Shown here: positions 20,538 to 31,139 of the stretch, piece by piece
How positions within the stretch are numbered: the stretch's first letter is position 1
Layout: each line of letters opens with the position of its first letter
DNA from: Pradoshia eiseniae
GTDB taxonomy: Bacteria > Bacillota > Bacilli > Bacillales > Pradoshiaceae
DNA length: 64,000 nt
Direction of reading: 5' to 3'
NCBI RefSeq assembly: GCF_002946355.1
Contig: NZ_PKOZ01000001.1
Location: 1 to 64,000, forward strand
Translations under genes and position numbers: made by a program
Notes under the pieces: generated by a model
What the model saw: the letters and a program-made list of their open reading frames with translations, nothing else
The model's database searches: none
Told to the model about the DNA's origin: nothing

Positions 20538-21125
20538 ATGGAGCAAATGACGATTTATACAGGCAAGCCAGTCATTATGGACCGAGATCATGTGGACACT
20601 GACCAAATTATCCCGAAACAATTTCTGAAGAGAATTGAACGGACAGGATTCGGCCGCTTCCTATTCTACGATTGGCGTTACGAAGCGGAAAATGTTGAAC
20701 GCCCGGACTTTGAGCTGAACCAGGAGGAGAACCGCGGGGCGACTATTTTGGTAGCTGGTGAAAACTTCGGCTGCGGTTCATCAAGGGAGCATGCTCCATG
20801 GGCGCTCGGTGATTATGGCTTTAAAGTCGTTATCGCTTCTTCGTTTGCGGATATTTTCCATCAGAACTGCCTGCAAAATGGCATTCTGCCCATCACGCTC
20901 CCAAAAGAAACGCTCGCTGCACTGAAGGAGCATATTCGCGCTGAAAAGAACGAGATAACCGTTGACTTGCCGGAACAGAAACTCACTGCCGGGGATAGAT
21001 TCTCGGTGTCATTTGACATCCATCCATACTGGAAGAACATGCTCACAAATGGCTGGGATGAAATATCTTTGACGTTGCAATACGAGGATTCCATTAAGGA
21101 ATATGAAGAAAGGCTGTTTGTCTAG
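20538..21125 (+). CDS. leuD: 3-isopropylmalate dehydratase small subunit
   Basis: A 195-residue swivel-domain subunit partnering LeuC. Diagnostic features are [17 protein letters not shown] near the N-terminus and [16 protein letters not shown] (about 75-90), the substrate-binding loop. [19 protein letters not shown] follows. The start codon lies one base after the leuC stop. It is the last gene of the operon, ended by the hairpin at 21153. Confidence 0.97.
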   Translation: MEQMTIYTGKPVIMDRDHVDTDQIIPKQFLKRIERTGFGRFLFYDWRYEAENVERPDFELNQEENRGATILVAGENFGCGSSREHAPWALGDYGFKVVIASSFADIFHQNCLQNGILPITLPKETLAALKEHIRAEKNEITVDLPEQKLTAGDRFSVSFDIHPYWKNMLTNGWDEISLTLQYEDSIKEYEERLFV

Positions 21126-21152
21126 GAGAGTCTGAAATAATGATTAACGGTG

Positions 21153-21184
21153 CAGGCGGAGAGTCATTTTCCGCCTGTTTTTAT
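21153..21184 (+). terminator. terminator of the ilv-leu operon
   Basis: CAGGCGGA (21153-21160) pairs with TCCGCCTG (21170-21177), followed by T-rich sequence. Confidence 0.9.
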
Positions 21185-21478
21185 TTTCCTTTCAGATTTC
21201 TCTTTAGGTAGGAGCTAGAGAGTGCTTGGCAGATTACTTTTTTCTTCACCGAAGGAGAATAGATATTGCTCTGCTATTAGTTAGCTGAATCAAGTGGGTT
21301 TTAAGAAACGGTTATTTTTCACATATCCGCCGTGTTGTGTGAATTTTTTTGTAATGGTCAGCTTGCTGTCCATTATCTGGATAAATGATTTATTTAAAAA
21401 GGAATTATTGATGCTTAAATCAGTCTAAAGGAAGAAAGGAAATGCGCGGAGGGAAAAATACTTAAGTGCATAAATGTA
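21185..21478. other. intergenic region before the methyltransferase gene
   Basis: AT-rich with no gene. A weak hairpin, TTCACA (21318-21323) with TGTGAA (21338-21343) followed by T7, may be a relic terminator. In B. subtilis, ysoA follows leuD here, so this and the next gene form an insertion into conserved order. Confidence 0.4.
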
Positions 21479-21507
21479 TTGACAAAAAATATTTTATATG
21501 TTATAAT
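21479..21507 (+). promoter_or_regulatory. perfect-consensus sigma-A promoter
   Basis: TTGACA (21479-21484), exactly 17 bases, then TATAAT (21502-21507). It drives the solitary methyltransferase gene. Confidence 0.88.
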
Positions 21508-21567
21508 GAAAAATTTCTATGTTAAAATAAAATCGTTCTGTGAATATATCTACGGAGGGTTTTATTT

Positions 21568-22482
21568 ATGAAATCAAATGAAGCAAGTATGACATCCTTA
21601 ATTTCTGCTTTTGGCCGCGCATATCATCATCTCTTTGATACCCCTGTTATTTTTGATGATTTTATAGCCCCTAAACTACTGTCTAAACAGGAATTTGAAG
21701 CTATAAAAATGAATATGATAAAGGGTATAAGTTTTTTTAATCCAGAAATGGCTGGCAAGTTAAAAAATCAACCGGATGAAATCTTAAAATGGGTTACCCA
21801 AATACAGCTTTCTCCTACACCGTTAGCGCGTGCTGCATTCTGTGAAAAGGTGCTCCTGCACGAAGTTTCTTTGGGGGTTACTCAATATATTGTTTTAGGC
21901 GCGGGCATGGACACTTTTGCCTTACGCCACCCGCAACTTGAATATGATCTTTCCATTTATGAAGTTGATTTTCCTGCAACACAACAATTTAAACTAAATA
22001 AGTTAAAAGAATCTAATTTACACGTGCTATCTAATTTGCATTTTATTCCTTGTGATTTCACAAAGAAAATTTCAGCCGACTTTCTATTTGAAAACGGAGT
22101 GAAACGAGAGAAAACCTTCTTTAGCTTATTAGGTGTTTCATATTATTTGTCAAAGGATGACCTGAAGGGACTACTGATGAACCTTTTGAAAGAAATGCCT
22201 GAAGGTAGCTCAATTGTATTTGATTATGCTGATGAAAACCTCTTTACGGAAAAAGGGTTATCAAATCGCGTGGAAAATATGGTCAAATTGGCGGCAGCTA
22301 GTGGTGAGCCGATGAAATCTCATTTCACGTATAAAGAAATGGAATCATTGCTAGGAGAAGCTGGCTTGTTGATATATGAACATTTGTCTCCAGAAGATAT
22401 TCAAATGAGTTTTTTTAATAATCGACATGATTATTTAAAAGCCTTTGAAACGGTTCACTTCATGCATGCTGTGAAGAAATAA
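21568..22482 (+). CDS. class I SAM-dependent methyltransferase, LCMT-like
   Basis: A 304-residue protein of the leucine-carboxyl-methyltransferase-like (TIGR00027-type) family. The N-terminal region has AFGRAYHHLFDTP. The SAM motif is QYIVLGAGMDTFALRHP (about 109-125), followed by IYEVDFPATQQFK with the acidic residue that binds SAM ribose, and LGVSYYLSKDDL in the post-motif region. Many members of this family act in secondary metabolism; the substrate is unknown. The gene is noticeably more AT-rich than its neighbours and has its own consensus promoter and terminator. It sits between two genes normally adjacent, all consistent with acquisition by transfer. The RBS is ACGGAGGGT. Confidence 0.88.
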   Translation: MKSNEASMTSLISAFGRAYHHLFDTPVIFDDFIAPKLLSKQEFEAIKMNMIKGISFFNPEMAGKLKNQPDEILKWVTQIQLSPTPLARAAFCEKVLLHEVSLGVTQYIVLGAGMDTFALRHPQLEYDLSIYEVDFPATQQFKLNKLKESNLHVLSNLHFIPCDFTKKISADFLFENGVKREKTFFSLLGVSYYLSKDDLKGLLMNLLKEMPEGSSIVFDYADENLFTEKGLSNRVENMVKLAAASGEPMKSHFTYKEMESLLGEAGLLIYEHLSPEDIQMSFFNNRHDYLKAFETVHFMHAVKK

Positions 22483-22495
22483 TGGGTAACTTTGT

Positions 22496-22526
22496 CTCTG
22501 CCGTCTATAGATGGCGGAGGCTTTTT
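22496..22526 (+). terminator. terminator after the methyltransferase gene
   Basis: CTCTGCCGTC (22496-22505) pairs with GATGGCGGAG (22510-22519), with G-U pairs, followed by CTTTTT. Confidence 0.85.
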
Positions 22527-22643
22527 ACTTTTTATTTTTATCGAACCTGCTCATGTGGGTCTTCTGTTTCGACAATGTTTTGTTTTTCACAGAAAGGCAT
22601 GCTACACTTACTTCAATTAATTTATTTTTCGAGGCGGTACAAT

Positions 22644-23627
22644 ATGGAGAAAAACGAACACAAAATAATTCCCTTTCCGCATCTGAGCGAGCTGTTGATG
22701 AAAAAGGGCATGGAGGCAATGGAGGGCAAAAATTACAAAGAAGCATTTCGGTATTTTGACCAAGGAATTCAGATGGAACCAGACCATGAGGATATTAATT
22801 TGGGTCTGGCATTATCATTGGTCGAGCTGGGCCGCTATCAAGAGGCGAAGGAAATTGTCAAGCGGATGATGGACCAGGGCATCGGCGACTATTTTCATGT
22901 GATTAATATTTATTTGATGATACTTCTCCAATTAAATGAACATGAGGAAATCGCAGCAGTGATTGAAGCGTTATTTGATGAGGATCAAGTTCCGCCAGAG
23001 AGGGTTGAATCGCTTGAGAATCTGCTCTTGATGAGCAAGAGGATTGTCGGGCAGCAAGAGGATTCCTCCCAGCCTTCACCGACAGAGGGACTGCCGATTG
23101 ATGAAGCAGAGGTTGTGCGAATTCTTGAGGCTGGAACAATTGAAGAACAATTATACATATTATCTTCCTTATCTAACCAAAACATACGTCCGTGGGCTGA
23201 TGCACTATGCCAATACTTAATAGAAGAAAAGCATCCATTTCTTAAGACGCTCGTGCTCTCGCTCTTGCGGGAACAAGAAGTAAATAGGACGGTTGAATTG
23301 AACAAATTTGGGCAAAGATGGACAGTGAACATAGAGGATCTTCCAAAGCCTGAAGAGACCAGGTTCCTGATGGAGCTGCAGAAGGAATTGAGTGAGAAGC
23401 TTGAACATAATGACCCTATTATGTATGAACAAGCGATGGAGATGGTCAAACGGCACAATATTCTCCTTTATCCATTAAATATCGATCATTTGTCGATTTG
23501 GGGAAAAGCTTATGAGAGACTGGTCGAAGAAGCCTATGGGCTTGTTTCGGATGAGCCGGAGGAAGAGATAAAAGGGATATTAGAAGAAATAAGAAATTTG
23601 GAAAGCATTACTTTCCCTGTTATTTGA
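22644..23627 (+). CDS. ysoA: TPR-repeat protein, YsoA-like
   Basis: A 327-residue cytosolic protein with N-terminal tetratricopeptide repeats: ELLMKKGMEAMEGKNYKEAFRYFDQGIQMEPDHEDINLGLALSLVELGRYQEAKEIV matches the alternating Gly/Ala/Pro TPR pattern over two repeats (about 15-70). An acidic linker and a helical C-terminal region follow. Its position between the leu genes and tig matches ysoA of B. subtilis. Function unknown; TPRs suggest protein binding. ATG 22644 follows GAGGCGGT (22631-22638). The longer frame from 22482 overlaps a terminator and is rejected. Confidence 0.85.
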   Translation: MEKNEHKIIPFPHLSELLMKKGMEAMEGKNYKEAFRYFDQGIQMEPDHEDINLGLALSLVELGRYQEAKEIVKRMMDQGIGDYFHVINIYLMILLQLNEHEEIAAVIEALFDEDQVPPERVESLENLLLMSKRIVGQQEDSSQPSPTEGLPIDEAEVVRILEAGTIEEQLYILSSLSNQNIRPWADALCQYLIEEKHPFLKTLVLSLLREQEVNRTVELNKFGQRWTVNIEDLPKPEETRFLMELQKELSEKLEHNDPIMYEQAMEMVKRHNILLYPLNIDHLSIWGKAYERLVEEAYGLVSDEPEEEIKGILEEIRNLESITFPVI

Positions 23628-23638
23628 AGGCCGAAGTG

Positions 23639-23666
23639 TTGAAACGTGGAAAACGTATGTTATAAT
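23639..23666 (+). promoter_or_regulatory. promoter of tig with a structured leader
   Basis: TTGAAA (23639-23644), a 16-base spacer and TATAAT (23661-23666). The leader of about 125 bases carries a GC hairpin, ACAGGC-AAAG-GCCTGT (23691-23706). Confidence 0.7.
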
Positions 23667-23797
23667 ATAATGGTTGCAATATGCATGTGTACAGGCAAAG
23701 GCCTGTGCGGCCTAAGGATCTATATATCTGGTTCCATATTTGCCAGTATTAAAAAAAGACGATTTATTAGGAAATATATATAGTTGGAGGGAAAACC

Positions 23798-25087
23798 ATG
23801 TCTGCAAAATGGGAAAAGCTAGAAGGTAACCGCGGCGTCTTAACCGTTGAAGTTCCTGCTGAAAAAGTGAACGAAGGATTAGACTCTGCGTTCAAAAAAG
23901 TTGTTAAACAAGTACAAGTTCCAGGTTTCCGTAAAGGAAGAATGCCACGTTCTTTATTTGAAAAGAAATTCGGCGTAGAATCTCTTTACCAAGATGCGCT
24001 TGATTTCATCTTGCCTGAAGCATATGCTGCAGCGATTGATGAAACAGCTATCGTGCCGGTAGATCGCCCTGAAATCGACGTTGAACAAATGGAAAAAGGT
24101 CAAGCTCTTATCTTCAAAGCGACTGTTACAGTGAAGCCTGAAGTAAAACTTGGCGAATACAAAGGTCTTGAAGTGACTAAATTTGACACTGAAGTGACTG
24201 ATGAAGAAGTAAACGAAGAAATCAAACAAATGCAAGAGCGCAATGCTGAGCTTGTTATTAAAGAAGAAGGCGCAGCAGAAAAAGGCGACACAGTTGTTCT
24301 TGATTTTGAAGGATTCGTTGACGGCGAAGCTTTCGAAGGCGGAAAAGCTGACAACTACACATTGGAACTTGGTTCTAACTCTTTCATCCCAGGTTTTGAA
24401 GATCAATTGGTTGGTCTTGAAACAGGCGGAGAAAAAGATGTGGAAGTTACTTTCCCAGAAGAATACCATGCTGCTGAACTAGCTGGTAAACCTGCTGTAT
24501 TCAAAGTGAAAATTCACGAAATCAAAACAAAACAGCTTCCAGCACTTGATGATGAGTTTGCGAAAGATGTAGACGAAGAAGTTGAAACTTTAGACGCTCT
24601 TAAAGAAAAAATCAAAAACCGTTTAGTAGAAAAGAAAAACCATGATGCTGAGCACCATGTAAAAGATACAGTTATCGAGAAAGCAGCAGAAAATGCTGAA
24701 ATGGACATTCCAGCAGCTATGATCGATACAGAAACAGATCGCATGGTTCAAGAGTTCGGTCAACGTCTTCAAATGCAAGGTATGACTCTTGATATGTACT
24801 TCCAATTCTCTGGACAAGACGAAGCAGCTCTTAAAGAGCAAATGAAAGAGGAAGCTGAAAAGCGCGTACGCATCAATCTTACTCTTGAAGCTATCGGAAA
24901 AGCAGAGAACATCGAAGTAAGCGAAGAAGAAATCAACGCTGAAGTTCAAACAATGTCTGAGCAATACGGCTTATCTGCTGAGCAAATCATCCAAGCGCTA
25001 GGCGGCACTGAAAGTGTTAAAGGCGACTTGATTGTTAGAAAAGCAATCGATGTATTGGTTGACAACAGCAAAACTGTAGAAGCTTAA
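23798..25087 (+). CDS. tig: trigger factor, ribosome-associated chaperone and peptidyl-prolyl isomerase
   Basis: A 429-residue chaperone that binds ribosomal protein L23 at the exit tunnel and shelters nascent chains. The ribosome-binding signature [18 protein letters not shown] spans 42-59. The FKBP-type isomerase domain covers about 150-245 ([20 protein letters not shown] to [12 protein letters not shown]). The helical C-terminal arms make up the rest. Codon use is strongly biased, as expected for a highly expressed gene. It has its own promoter, RBS TTGGAGGG and terminator, and is followed by clpX as in B. subtilis. Confidence 0.97.
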   Translation: MSAKWEKLEGNRGVLTVEVPAEKVNEGLDSAFKKVVKQVQVPGFRKGRMPRSLFEKKFGVESLYQDALDFILPEAYAAAIDETAIVPVDRPEIDVEQMEKGQALIFKATVTVKPEVKLGEYKGLEVTKFDTEVTDEEVNEEIKQMQERNAELVIKEEGAAEKGDTVVLDFEGFVDGEAFEGGKADNYTLELGSNSFIPGFEDQLVGLETGGEKDVEVTFPEEYHAAELAGKPAVFKVKIHEIKTKQLPALDDEFAKDVDEEVETLDALKEKIKNRLVEKKNHDAEHHVKDTVIEKAAENAEMDIPAAMIDTETDRMVQEFGQRLQMQGMTLDMYFQFSGQDEAALKEQMKEEAEKRVRINLTLEAIGKAENIEVSEEEINAEVQTMSEQYGLSAEQIIQALGGTESVKGDLIVRKAIDVLVDNSKTVEA

Positions 25088-25104
25088 TCCATATATAATC
25101 ATAG

Positions 25105-25140
25105 AAACAAGGTGCGATTTAACTTATCGTACCTTGTTTT
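25105..25140 (+). terminator. terminator of tig
   Basis: AAACAAGGTGCGA pairs with TCGTACCTTGTTT (one mismatch), followed by T-rich sequence. Confidence 0.9.
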
Positions 25141-25387
25141 ATACATATCATATTTGCAAATCTCGCTAAAAATCGACTTTCGATATCGAAATGTTTTTGA
25201 GTATACATAATTGCTTTTTTTCTGAATAAAGTGTAGATTAATTCTAAATAATTGAAATACATATGATTCCATTTTTGAATTAGAGGATTGAAAGTCGGCC
25301 AGAATGGATATTATGTACCTATACATAATAAGCATGTGATTACGTATTTTCCGTCAACCATTTCTTTACCTCAAATGGAGCGATGTG
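25141..25387. other. AT-rich intergenic region
   Basis: No supportable gene. A minus-strand frame at 25099-25335 has no RBS and includes the tig terminator, so it is taken as chance. Confidence 0.5.
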
Positions 25388-25396
25388 TGTTACAAT
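25388..25396 (+). promoter_or_regulatory. extended -10 promoter candidate for clpX
   Basis: TGTTACAAT is a TGn-extended -10 box about 90 bases upstream of clpX. No good -35 box accompanies it. Confidence 0.35.
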
Positions 25397-25479
25397 CCTT
25401 ACATACCCTTCATTTGTTAATCTGATCATTTTGTACTGCAGATTTCATGATAGAGTCCATATTACCAAGGGGTGAAACT

Positions 25480-26745
25480 ATGTTTAAATTTAATGATGAG
25501 AAAGGGCAGCTTAAGTGTTCTTTCTGCGGCAAGACTCAGGAACAAGTCCGAAAACTCGTAGCGGGTCCAGGTGTTTATATATGCGATGAATGTATTGAAC
25601 TTTGTACAGAAATCGTTGAGGAAGAGTTAGGTACAGACGAAGAAGTGGAATTCAAGGATATTCCGAAACCAATGGAGATTCTTGATATCCTTGATGAATA
25701 TGTCATTGGTCAAAAAGGGGCAAAGAAATCCTTGGCCGTGGCGGTATACAATCACTATAAACGCGTCAATTCCAACAGCAAGATTGAAGATGTTGAATTG
25801 TCCAAATCCAATATATGCTTAATCGGTCCTACAGGAAGCGGGAAAACTTTGCTTGCCCAAACATTGGCCAGATTGCTGAATGTTCCGTTCGCTATTGCGG
25901 ATGCGACATCCTTAACAGAAGCTGGTTATGTCGGAGAGGATGTTGAAAATATCCTTCTTAAGCTGATTCAAGCGGCTGATTATGATGTGGAGAAAGCCGA
26001 AAAGGGAATTATCTACATCGATGAAATTGACAAGATTGCGCGTAAATCTGAGAACCCTTCTATCACTCGTGATGTATCGGGTGAAGGGGTTCAGCAAGCT
26101 TTGCTTAAAATCTTGGAAGGAACGGTTGCGAGTGTGCCGCCACAAGGCGGAAGAAAACATCCGCATCAAGAATTCATCCAAATCGATACAACGAATATCC
26201 TCTTTATTTGCGGAGGAGCATTCGATGGTATTGAACCGATCATTAAACGACGCTTAGGTCAAAAGGTAATCGGTTTCGGTTCTGCAACAGAGAAAGAAGA
26301 TATCCAAGAAAAGGATCTTCTAACGAAAGTTTTGCCAGAGGACATGCTTCGCTTTGGCTTAATTCCAGAGTTCATTGGACGTCTTCCTGTCATTGCGACA
26401 TTGGAACAGCTTGATGAGGATGCTTTGATTCAAATCCTTACTAAGCCGAAGAATGCTCTTGTGAAGCAATATCAGAAGATGATGTCACTTGATGACGTTG
26501 AATTGGAATTTGAGGATGAAGCCCTTCTTGAGATTGCGAAGAAAGCAATCGAGCGGAAGACAGGTGCGCGTGGCCTTCGTTCCATTATTGAAGGAATCAT
26601 GCTAGAGGTGATGTTTGAATTGCCATCACGCGATGATATCGCAAAATGCGTCATCACAGCAGAATCCATCACAAAAGGAGAATCACCAAAGATTATTCTT
26701 TCTGATGGTACGACTGATACGGTTCAGAAGAAGACTTCTGCTTAA
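25480..26745 (+). CDS. clpX: ClpX, ATPase subunit of the ClpXP protease
   Basis: A 421-residue AAA+ unfoldase delivering substrates to ClpP. The N-terminal zinc-binding domain has Cys13, Cys16, Cys35 and Cys38 (CSFC and CDEC). The AAA+ module has Walker A GPTGSGKT (about 113-120) and Walker [12 protein letters not shown]. The pore loop lies in the GYVGEDVE region. The ClpP-docking IGF-type loop appears as VIGFGSA. ATG 25480 follows AAGGGGTG. The frame opens earlier at 25447 without an RBS. Confidence 0.97.
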   Translation: MFKFNDEKGQLKCSFCGKTQEQVRKLVAGPGVYICDECIELCTEIVEEELGTDEEVEFKDIPKPMEILDILDEYVIGQKGAKKSLAVAVYNHYKRVNSNSKIEDVELSKSNICLIGPTGSGKTLLAQTLARLLNVPFAIADATSLTEAGYVGEDVENILLKLIQAADYDVEKAEKGIIYIDEIDKIARKSENPSITRDVSGEGVQQALLKILEGTVASVPPQGGRKHPHQEFIQIDTTNILFICGGAFDGIEPIIKRRLGQKVIGFGSATEKEDIQEKDLLTKVLPEDMLRFGLIPEFIGRLPVIATLEQLDEDALIQILTKPKNALVKQYQKMMSLDDVELEFEDEALLEIAKKAIERKTGARGLRSIIEGIMLEVMFELPSRDDIAKCVITAESITKGESPKIILSDGTTDTVQKKTSA

Positions 26746-26760
26746 TGCAGATTTAATAGG

Positions 26761-26795
26761 AAATGCTGGTTCCAATAGGGGCCAGCATTTTTTTT
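26761..26795 (+). terminator. terminator of clpX
   Basis: AAATGCTGG (26761-26769) pairs with CCAGCATTT (26782-26790), followed by a T-run. Confidence 0.9.
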
Positions 26796-26916
26796 GAGGA
26801 ATAAAAATAAACCTTCTTTCTTGCTCATATATGGAATGATTAGGGGTTTATTCCCTTTCTGATAAGGAGATACTAGCTTGTATCTTTATACGATGAATCT
26901 TCAGGAGGGTGCATAA

Positions 26917-28584
26917 ATGAGTTGGACAGCCGCAGTAATCATCATCCAATTATTTTTTGGAGTTGTCATTGGATTATATTTCTTGAATCTGTTAAGAGGG
27001 CAGCGGGTTCAAAAGGTGACAATCGATCGGGAAGCAAAGAAGGAAATGGATCAATTACATAGAATGAAGGCGATCAAGCTGACGGAGCCTTTATCGGAAA
27101 AGGTGCGCCCGGCAAGCTTTCACGATATTATCGGGCAGAAAGATGGCATTAAGGCGTTAAAAGCTGCATTATGCGGACCGAACCCGCAGCATGTGCTTAT
27201 CTATGGACCGCCAGGCATCGGAAAAACGGCTGCGGCAAGACTTGTGCTGGAGGAAGGGAAAAGGAATACGAAGTCACCCTTTCGCCAAACAGCTCCCTTC
27301 ATTGAATTAGATGCGACAACAGCACGGTTTGATGAAAGAGGGATCGCTGACCCGTTGATTGGATCTGTTCATGACCCTATCTATCAGGGAGCGGGAGCAA
27401 TGGGACAGGCGGGCATTCCACAGCCGAAACAAGGTGCTGTCTCTAATGCGCATGGAGGCATTCTCTTTATTGATGAGATTGGAGAGCTTCATAATATCCA
27501 GATGAATAAATTGCTAAAGGTGCTTGAGGACCGGAAAGTCTTTTTTGAAAGTGCCTACTATAGTGAAGAAAATCCAAATATCCCGAAGCATATTCATGAG
27601 ATTTTCACGAATGGTCTCCCATCTGATTTTCGTCTAGTAGGTGCGACGACAAGGACGCCTTCTGAAATTCCGCCGGCTATCAGGTCAAGATGCATGGAAA
27701 TCTTCTTCCGAGAATTGAATGAAGAGGAGCTCATGCAAGTCGCCTCCAATGCTGCAAAGCGGGTGGAGCTTAAGCTAGGTGAGAAGGGATTGCGATTGGT
27801 TGGCCAGTATGCAAGTAACGGGCGTGAAGCTGTAAATATGGTTCAAAGCGCAGCTGGTCTTGCCATCACAGATGAGCGAGATTACATCAAGGATGAGGAT
27901 ATTGAATGGATCATTCAATCAAGTCAGATGACACCGCGCTTTAGTCCAAGCGTTGGGACAGAATCTTCTATTGGGGTGGTTAATGGTCTGGCAGTAACTG
28001 GTCCGAATACTGGGGCTTTATTGGACATTGAAGTGACCGTTATCGAAGCGCAGGATAAGGGAACGGTCACCATCACCGGAATCGTGGAAGAGGAGAGCTT
28101 CAACAGTCCTGGCAAATCAATACGCCGCAAGAGCATGGCGAAAGGTTCAATCGAGAATGTTGTCACAGTCTTACGCACAATGGGAATCCCGGCAGATCGA
28201 TATGATATCCACGTTAATTTCCCTGGCGGCATTCCTATTGACGGACCGTCAGCAGGCGTTGCAATGGCCGTGGGCATATATTCGGCAATTTATCGAATTC
28301 CAGTGAAAAACACGGTAGCCATGACTGGTGAAATAAGTATTCATGGGAAGGTGAAGCCAGTTGGCGGGGTCTTCACCAAAGCGAACGCAGCAAAGCTTGC
28401 CGGAGCAGAAATGGTCATTATTCCAAAGGAGAACGTCCAATCCATTCTTGATGAGCTTGAAGGCATTATCATTAAGCCGGTCAGTCAGCTGAAAGAAGTC
28501 TTCCAGGAAGCGTTTGATCGAACACAGATCATCGACCAAATCATGGAGGATATGGAGCGCACATCTGAGAGGGAGAGCGGATAA
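26917..28584 (+). CDS. lonB: LonB, membrane-anchored Lon-type ATP-dependent protease
   Basis: A 555-residue protease. Residues 5-25 form an N-terminal membrane anchor. The AAA+ domain has Walker A GPPGIGKT and Walker B ILFIDEIGEL. The C-terminal Lon protease domain has the catalytic serine in PIDGPSAGVAMA and the lysine in HGKVKPVGGVFTKANAA, giving a Ser-Lys dyad. Unlike LonA it lacks the large N-terminal substrate domain. In B. subtilis LonB acts in the forespore under sigma-F. I could not identify a sigma-F promoter with confidence here. The RBS CAGGAGGG is strong. Confidence 0.95.
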   Translation: MSWTAAVIIIQLFFGVVIGLYFLNLLRGQRVQKVTIDREAKKEMDQLHRMKAIKLTEPLSEKVRPASFHDIIGQKDGIKALKAALCGPNPQHVLIYGPPGIGKTAAARLVLEEGKRNTKSPFRQTAPFIELDATTARFDERGIADPLIGSVHDPIYQGAGAMGQAGIPQPKQGAVSNAHGGILFIDEIGELHNIQMNKLLKVLEDRKVFFESAYYSEENPNIPKHIHEIFTNGLPSDFRLVGATTRTPSEIPPAIRSRCMEIFFRELNEEELMQVASNAAKRVELKLGEKGLRLVGQYASNGREAVNMVQSAAGLAITDERDYIKDEDIEWIIQSSQMTPRFSPSVGTESSIGVVNGLAVTGPNTGALLDIEVTVIEAQDKGTVTITGIVEEESFNSPGKSIRRKSMAKGSIENVVTVLRTMGIPADRYDIHVNFPGGIPIDGPSAGVAMAVGIYSAIYRIPVKNTVAMTGEISIHGKVKPVGGVFTKANAAKLAGAEMVIIPKENVQSILDELEGIIIKPVSQLKEVFQEAFDRTQIIDQIMEDMERTSERESG

Positions 28585-28589
28585 AAAGG

Positions 28590-28625
28590 AAAAGAGCTTG
28601 CTCGCTTCATCGGCAAGCTCTTTTC
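28590..28625 (+). terminator. terminator of lonB
   Basis: AAAAGAGCTTGC pairs perfectly with GCAAGCTCTTTT across an 11-base loop. Confidence 0.9.
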
Positions 28626-28730
28626 TTGTGTTTGCGCCTTCTGTCTTATAAATGAAATAAAAGTATGAAAAATGTTAAAAAACTCAGGGAAAAGGGAAAA
28701 GAGGAGCGTGAGGCAAGAGAACGCCCTAAA

Positions 28731-28759
28731 TAGACACGAGTCTATAAATACGATAAAAT
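28731..28759 (+). promoter_or_regulatory. sigma-A promoter candidate for lonA
   Basis: TAGACA (28731-28736), a 17-base spacer and TAAAAT (28754-28759); each box differs from consensus at one position. No CtsR or CIRCE heat-shock operator was seen nearby. Confidence 0.5.
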
Positions 28760-28814
28760 TGGTAAAGGTCTTATTCTTATAACATATAACAGGTTTTAAA
28801 TGGAGGTGCAACAA

Positions 28815-31139
28815 ATGGCAATTACTGAGGAAAAACACGTTCCCCTCCTGCCGCTGCGCGGATTGCTGGTTTTCCCAACGATGGTTCTTCATCTAGATGT
28901 TGGAAGAGAAAAATCTGTACAGGCGCTAGAGAAAGCTATGGTAGATGACCATTTTATTTTTTTGACAACCCAAAAGGAAGTATCCACAGATGAACCGAGT
29001 GAGGAAGATGTCTATCAGTTAGGTACACTCACGAAGGTCAAACAGATGCTTAAGCTTCCCAACGGCACCATTCGGGTTTTGGTGGAAGGCATATCACGCG
29101 CTCAAATGATTGAGTACGTGGATGAGGGAGACTATCTTGCTGCAAGGCTTGAAGTCGTAGAAGACTCCACTGAGAAAGATCCTGAAACTGAAGCGTTAAT
29201 GAGAACCTTGTTGGATTACTTTGAACAATACATAAAAATTTCAAAGAAAGTAACAACGGAGACGTATAACACGACAGTTGACATTGAAGAGCCAGGACGG
29301 CTTGCTGATATCATAACCTCCCATCTTCCGCTTAAGCTGAAGGATAAGCAGGATATATTGGAAACAATCGATATTAAAGAACGCCTGAATAAGGTCATAG
29401 ATATCATTCACAATGAAAAAGAAGTCCTTAATCTGGAGAAAAAGATTGGCCAGCGTGTGAAGAAATCAATGGAGCGTACGCAGAAGGAATATTATTTGCG
29501 TGAGCAATTGAAGGCGATCCAGAAAGAGCTTGGCGACAAGGAAGGCAAGACAGCTGAAGTCGCGGAGCTGCTGGAAAAAATCAATCAAGCAGGTATGCCT
29601 GAACAAGTTCTTGAGACAGCTAAGAAGGAATTGGACCGGTATGAGAAGATTCCGGCGAGCTCGGCTGAGAGTGCGGTCATCCGTAATTATATCGAGTGGC
29701 TTATCGCGCTTCCATGGTCTAATGCAACAAAGGATGACTTGGATATTATGAAAGCGGAAAAGGTCTTAAATGATGACCATTACGGTCTTGAAAAGGTTAA
29801 GGAGCGAGTGCTTGAGTATTTGGCTGTCCAATCGCTCACTAACTCGCTTAAGGGGCCGATTCTTTGCTTGGCTGGACCTCCAGGTGTCGGTAAGACAAGT
29901 TTGGCGAAATCAATTGCAAAATCATTGAATCGTCATTTTGTCCGTGTTTCTCTTGGGGGAGTACGGGATGAATCGGAAATCCGCGGCCACAGACGCACGT
30001 ATGTTGGCGCCATGCCAGGACGGATCATTCAGGGAATGAAGAAGGCAGGAACCATTAATCCAGTCTTCCTTCTCGATGAAATTGATAAAATGTCACATGA
30101 TTTCCGCGGTGACCCGTCATCCGCGATGCTCGAAGTCCTTGACCCGGAACAAAACAACTCATTCAGCGACCATTATATTGAAGAAACATATGACTTATCT
30201 AAGGTTATGTTTATAGCGACAGCCAATGATTTATCTACCATCCCGGCGCCTTTGCGTGACCGAATGGAGATTATCAATTTATCTGGCTATACCGAATATG
30301 AGAAGCTCCATATTGCCAAGGAGCATCTTCTGTTAAAGCAATTGAAAGCACATGGTTTGTCCAAGAGCAATCTTCAAATGAAGGATGAGGCCATCACGCA
30401 AATCATTCGTTACTATACGAAGGAGGCTGGTGTGCGGACGCTTGAACGTCAATTAGCTGCCGTCTGCCGAAAGGTTGCGAAGATTATTGTATCTGGCGAG
30501 AAGAAAAGGGTCGTGGTGACACAGAAGAATGTCAGTGATTTTCTAGGTAAGCCTTACTTCCGATTTGGGGCAGCGGAGCTGGAGGATCAAATAGGTGTTG
30601 CTACAGGTCTAGCTTATACAAACTTTGGCGGAGATACCCTCCAAATTGAAGTATTATTGTCACCAGGAAAAGGAAAACTGATTCTAACAGGAAAACTTGG
30701 TGATGTAATGAAGGAATCTGCTCAGGCTGCGCTCAGCTATGTGCGCTCAAAGTCAGAAAAACTTCATATTGACAAGGATTTCTACGAGAAATATGATATT
30801 CATATCCATGTCCCGGAAGGAGCTGTACCAAAGGATGGCCCTTCTGCTGGGATCACGATTGCAACAGCGCTTATTTCAGCGCTTACGAAAAGACCAATCC
30901 GTAAAGAAGTCGGCATGACAGGCGAGATTACGCTGCGCGGACGGGTGTTGCCAATCGGCGGATTGAAGGAGAAATCAATGAGTGCCCACCGTGCCGGTTT
31001 GAAAAAGATTATCTGCCCGGTCGATAATGCTCGGGATATCGATGACATTCCGGAGAGTGTGCGCAATGATTTGGAATTCGTATTTGTTTCGCAGCTAGAT
31101 GAAGTATTGCAGCATGCATTGGCAGGTGAAGAAAAGTGA
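28815..31139 (+). CDS. lonA: LonA, ATP-dependent serine protease
   Basis: A 774-residue cytosolic Lon protease, the length of B. subtilis LonA. Domains in order: an N-terminal LON substrate-binding domain (about 8-205, [21 protein letters not shown]), a helical/coiled region, an AAA+ domain with Walker A GPPGVGKT and Walker [10 protein letters not shown], and a Lon protease domain with the serine in [12 protein letters not shown] and lysine in [17 protein letters not shown] 28815 follows TGGAGGTG. An ATG at 28800 overlaps that site. The stop overlaps ysxC by 4 bases, so the two are coupled. Confidence 0.97.
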   Translation: MAITEEKHVPLLPLRGLLVFPTMVLHLDVGREKSVQALEKAMVDDHFIFLTTQKEVSTDEPSEEDVYQLGTLTKVKQMLKLPNGTIRVLVEGISRAQMIEYVDEGDYLAARLEVVEDSTEKDPETEALMRTLLDYFEQYIKISKKVTTETYNTTVDIEEPGRLADIITSHLPLKLKDKQDILETIDIKERLNKVIDIIHNEKEVLNLEKKIGQRVKKSMERTQKEYYLREQLKAIQKELGDKEGKTAEVAELLEKINQAGMPEQVLETAKKELDRYEKIPASSAESAVIRNYIEWLIALPWSNATKDDLDIMKAEKVLNDDHYGLEKVKERVLEYLAVQSLTNSLKGPILCLAGPPGVGKTSLAKSIAKSLNRHFVRVSLGGVRDESEIRGHRRTYVGAMPGRIIQGMKKAGTINPVFLLDEIDKMSHDFRGDPSSAMLEVLDPEQNNSFSDHYIEETYDLSKVMFIATANDLSTIPAPLRDRMEIINLSGYTEYEKLHIAKEHLLLKQLKAHGLSKSNLQMKDEAITQIIRYYTKEAGVRTLERQLAAVCRKVAKIIVSGEKKRVVVTQKNVSDFLGKPYFRFGAAELEDQIGVATGLAYTNFGGDTLQIEVLLSPGKGKLILTGKLGDVMKESAQAALSYVRSKSEKLHIDKDFYEKYDIHIHVPEGAVPKDGPSAGITIATALISALTKRPIRKEVGMTGEITLRGRVLPIGGLKEKSMSAHRAGLKKIICPVDNARDIDDIPESVRNDLEFVFVSQLDEVLQHALAGEEK

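Noticed and set aside
22482..22643. N-terminal extension of ysoA by 54 codons
   Set aside because: It would include the methyltransferase terminator and has no RBS. ATG 22644 fits the family.
23954..24469. Long minus-strand frame inside tig
   Set aside because: Shadow of the strongly codon-biased tig gene; no RBS and low-complexity Phe/Ser-rich product.
25099..25335. Minus-strand 78-codon frame after tig
   Set aside because: No RBS, AT-driven composition, and overlaps the tig terminator.
26820..26900. Sigma-F promoter ahead of lonB
   Set aside because: Pieces resembling the -35 and -10 elements occur but with wrong spacing.
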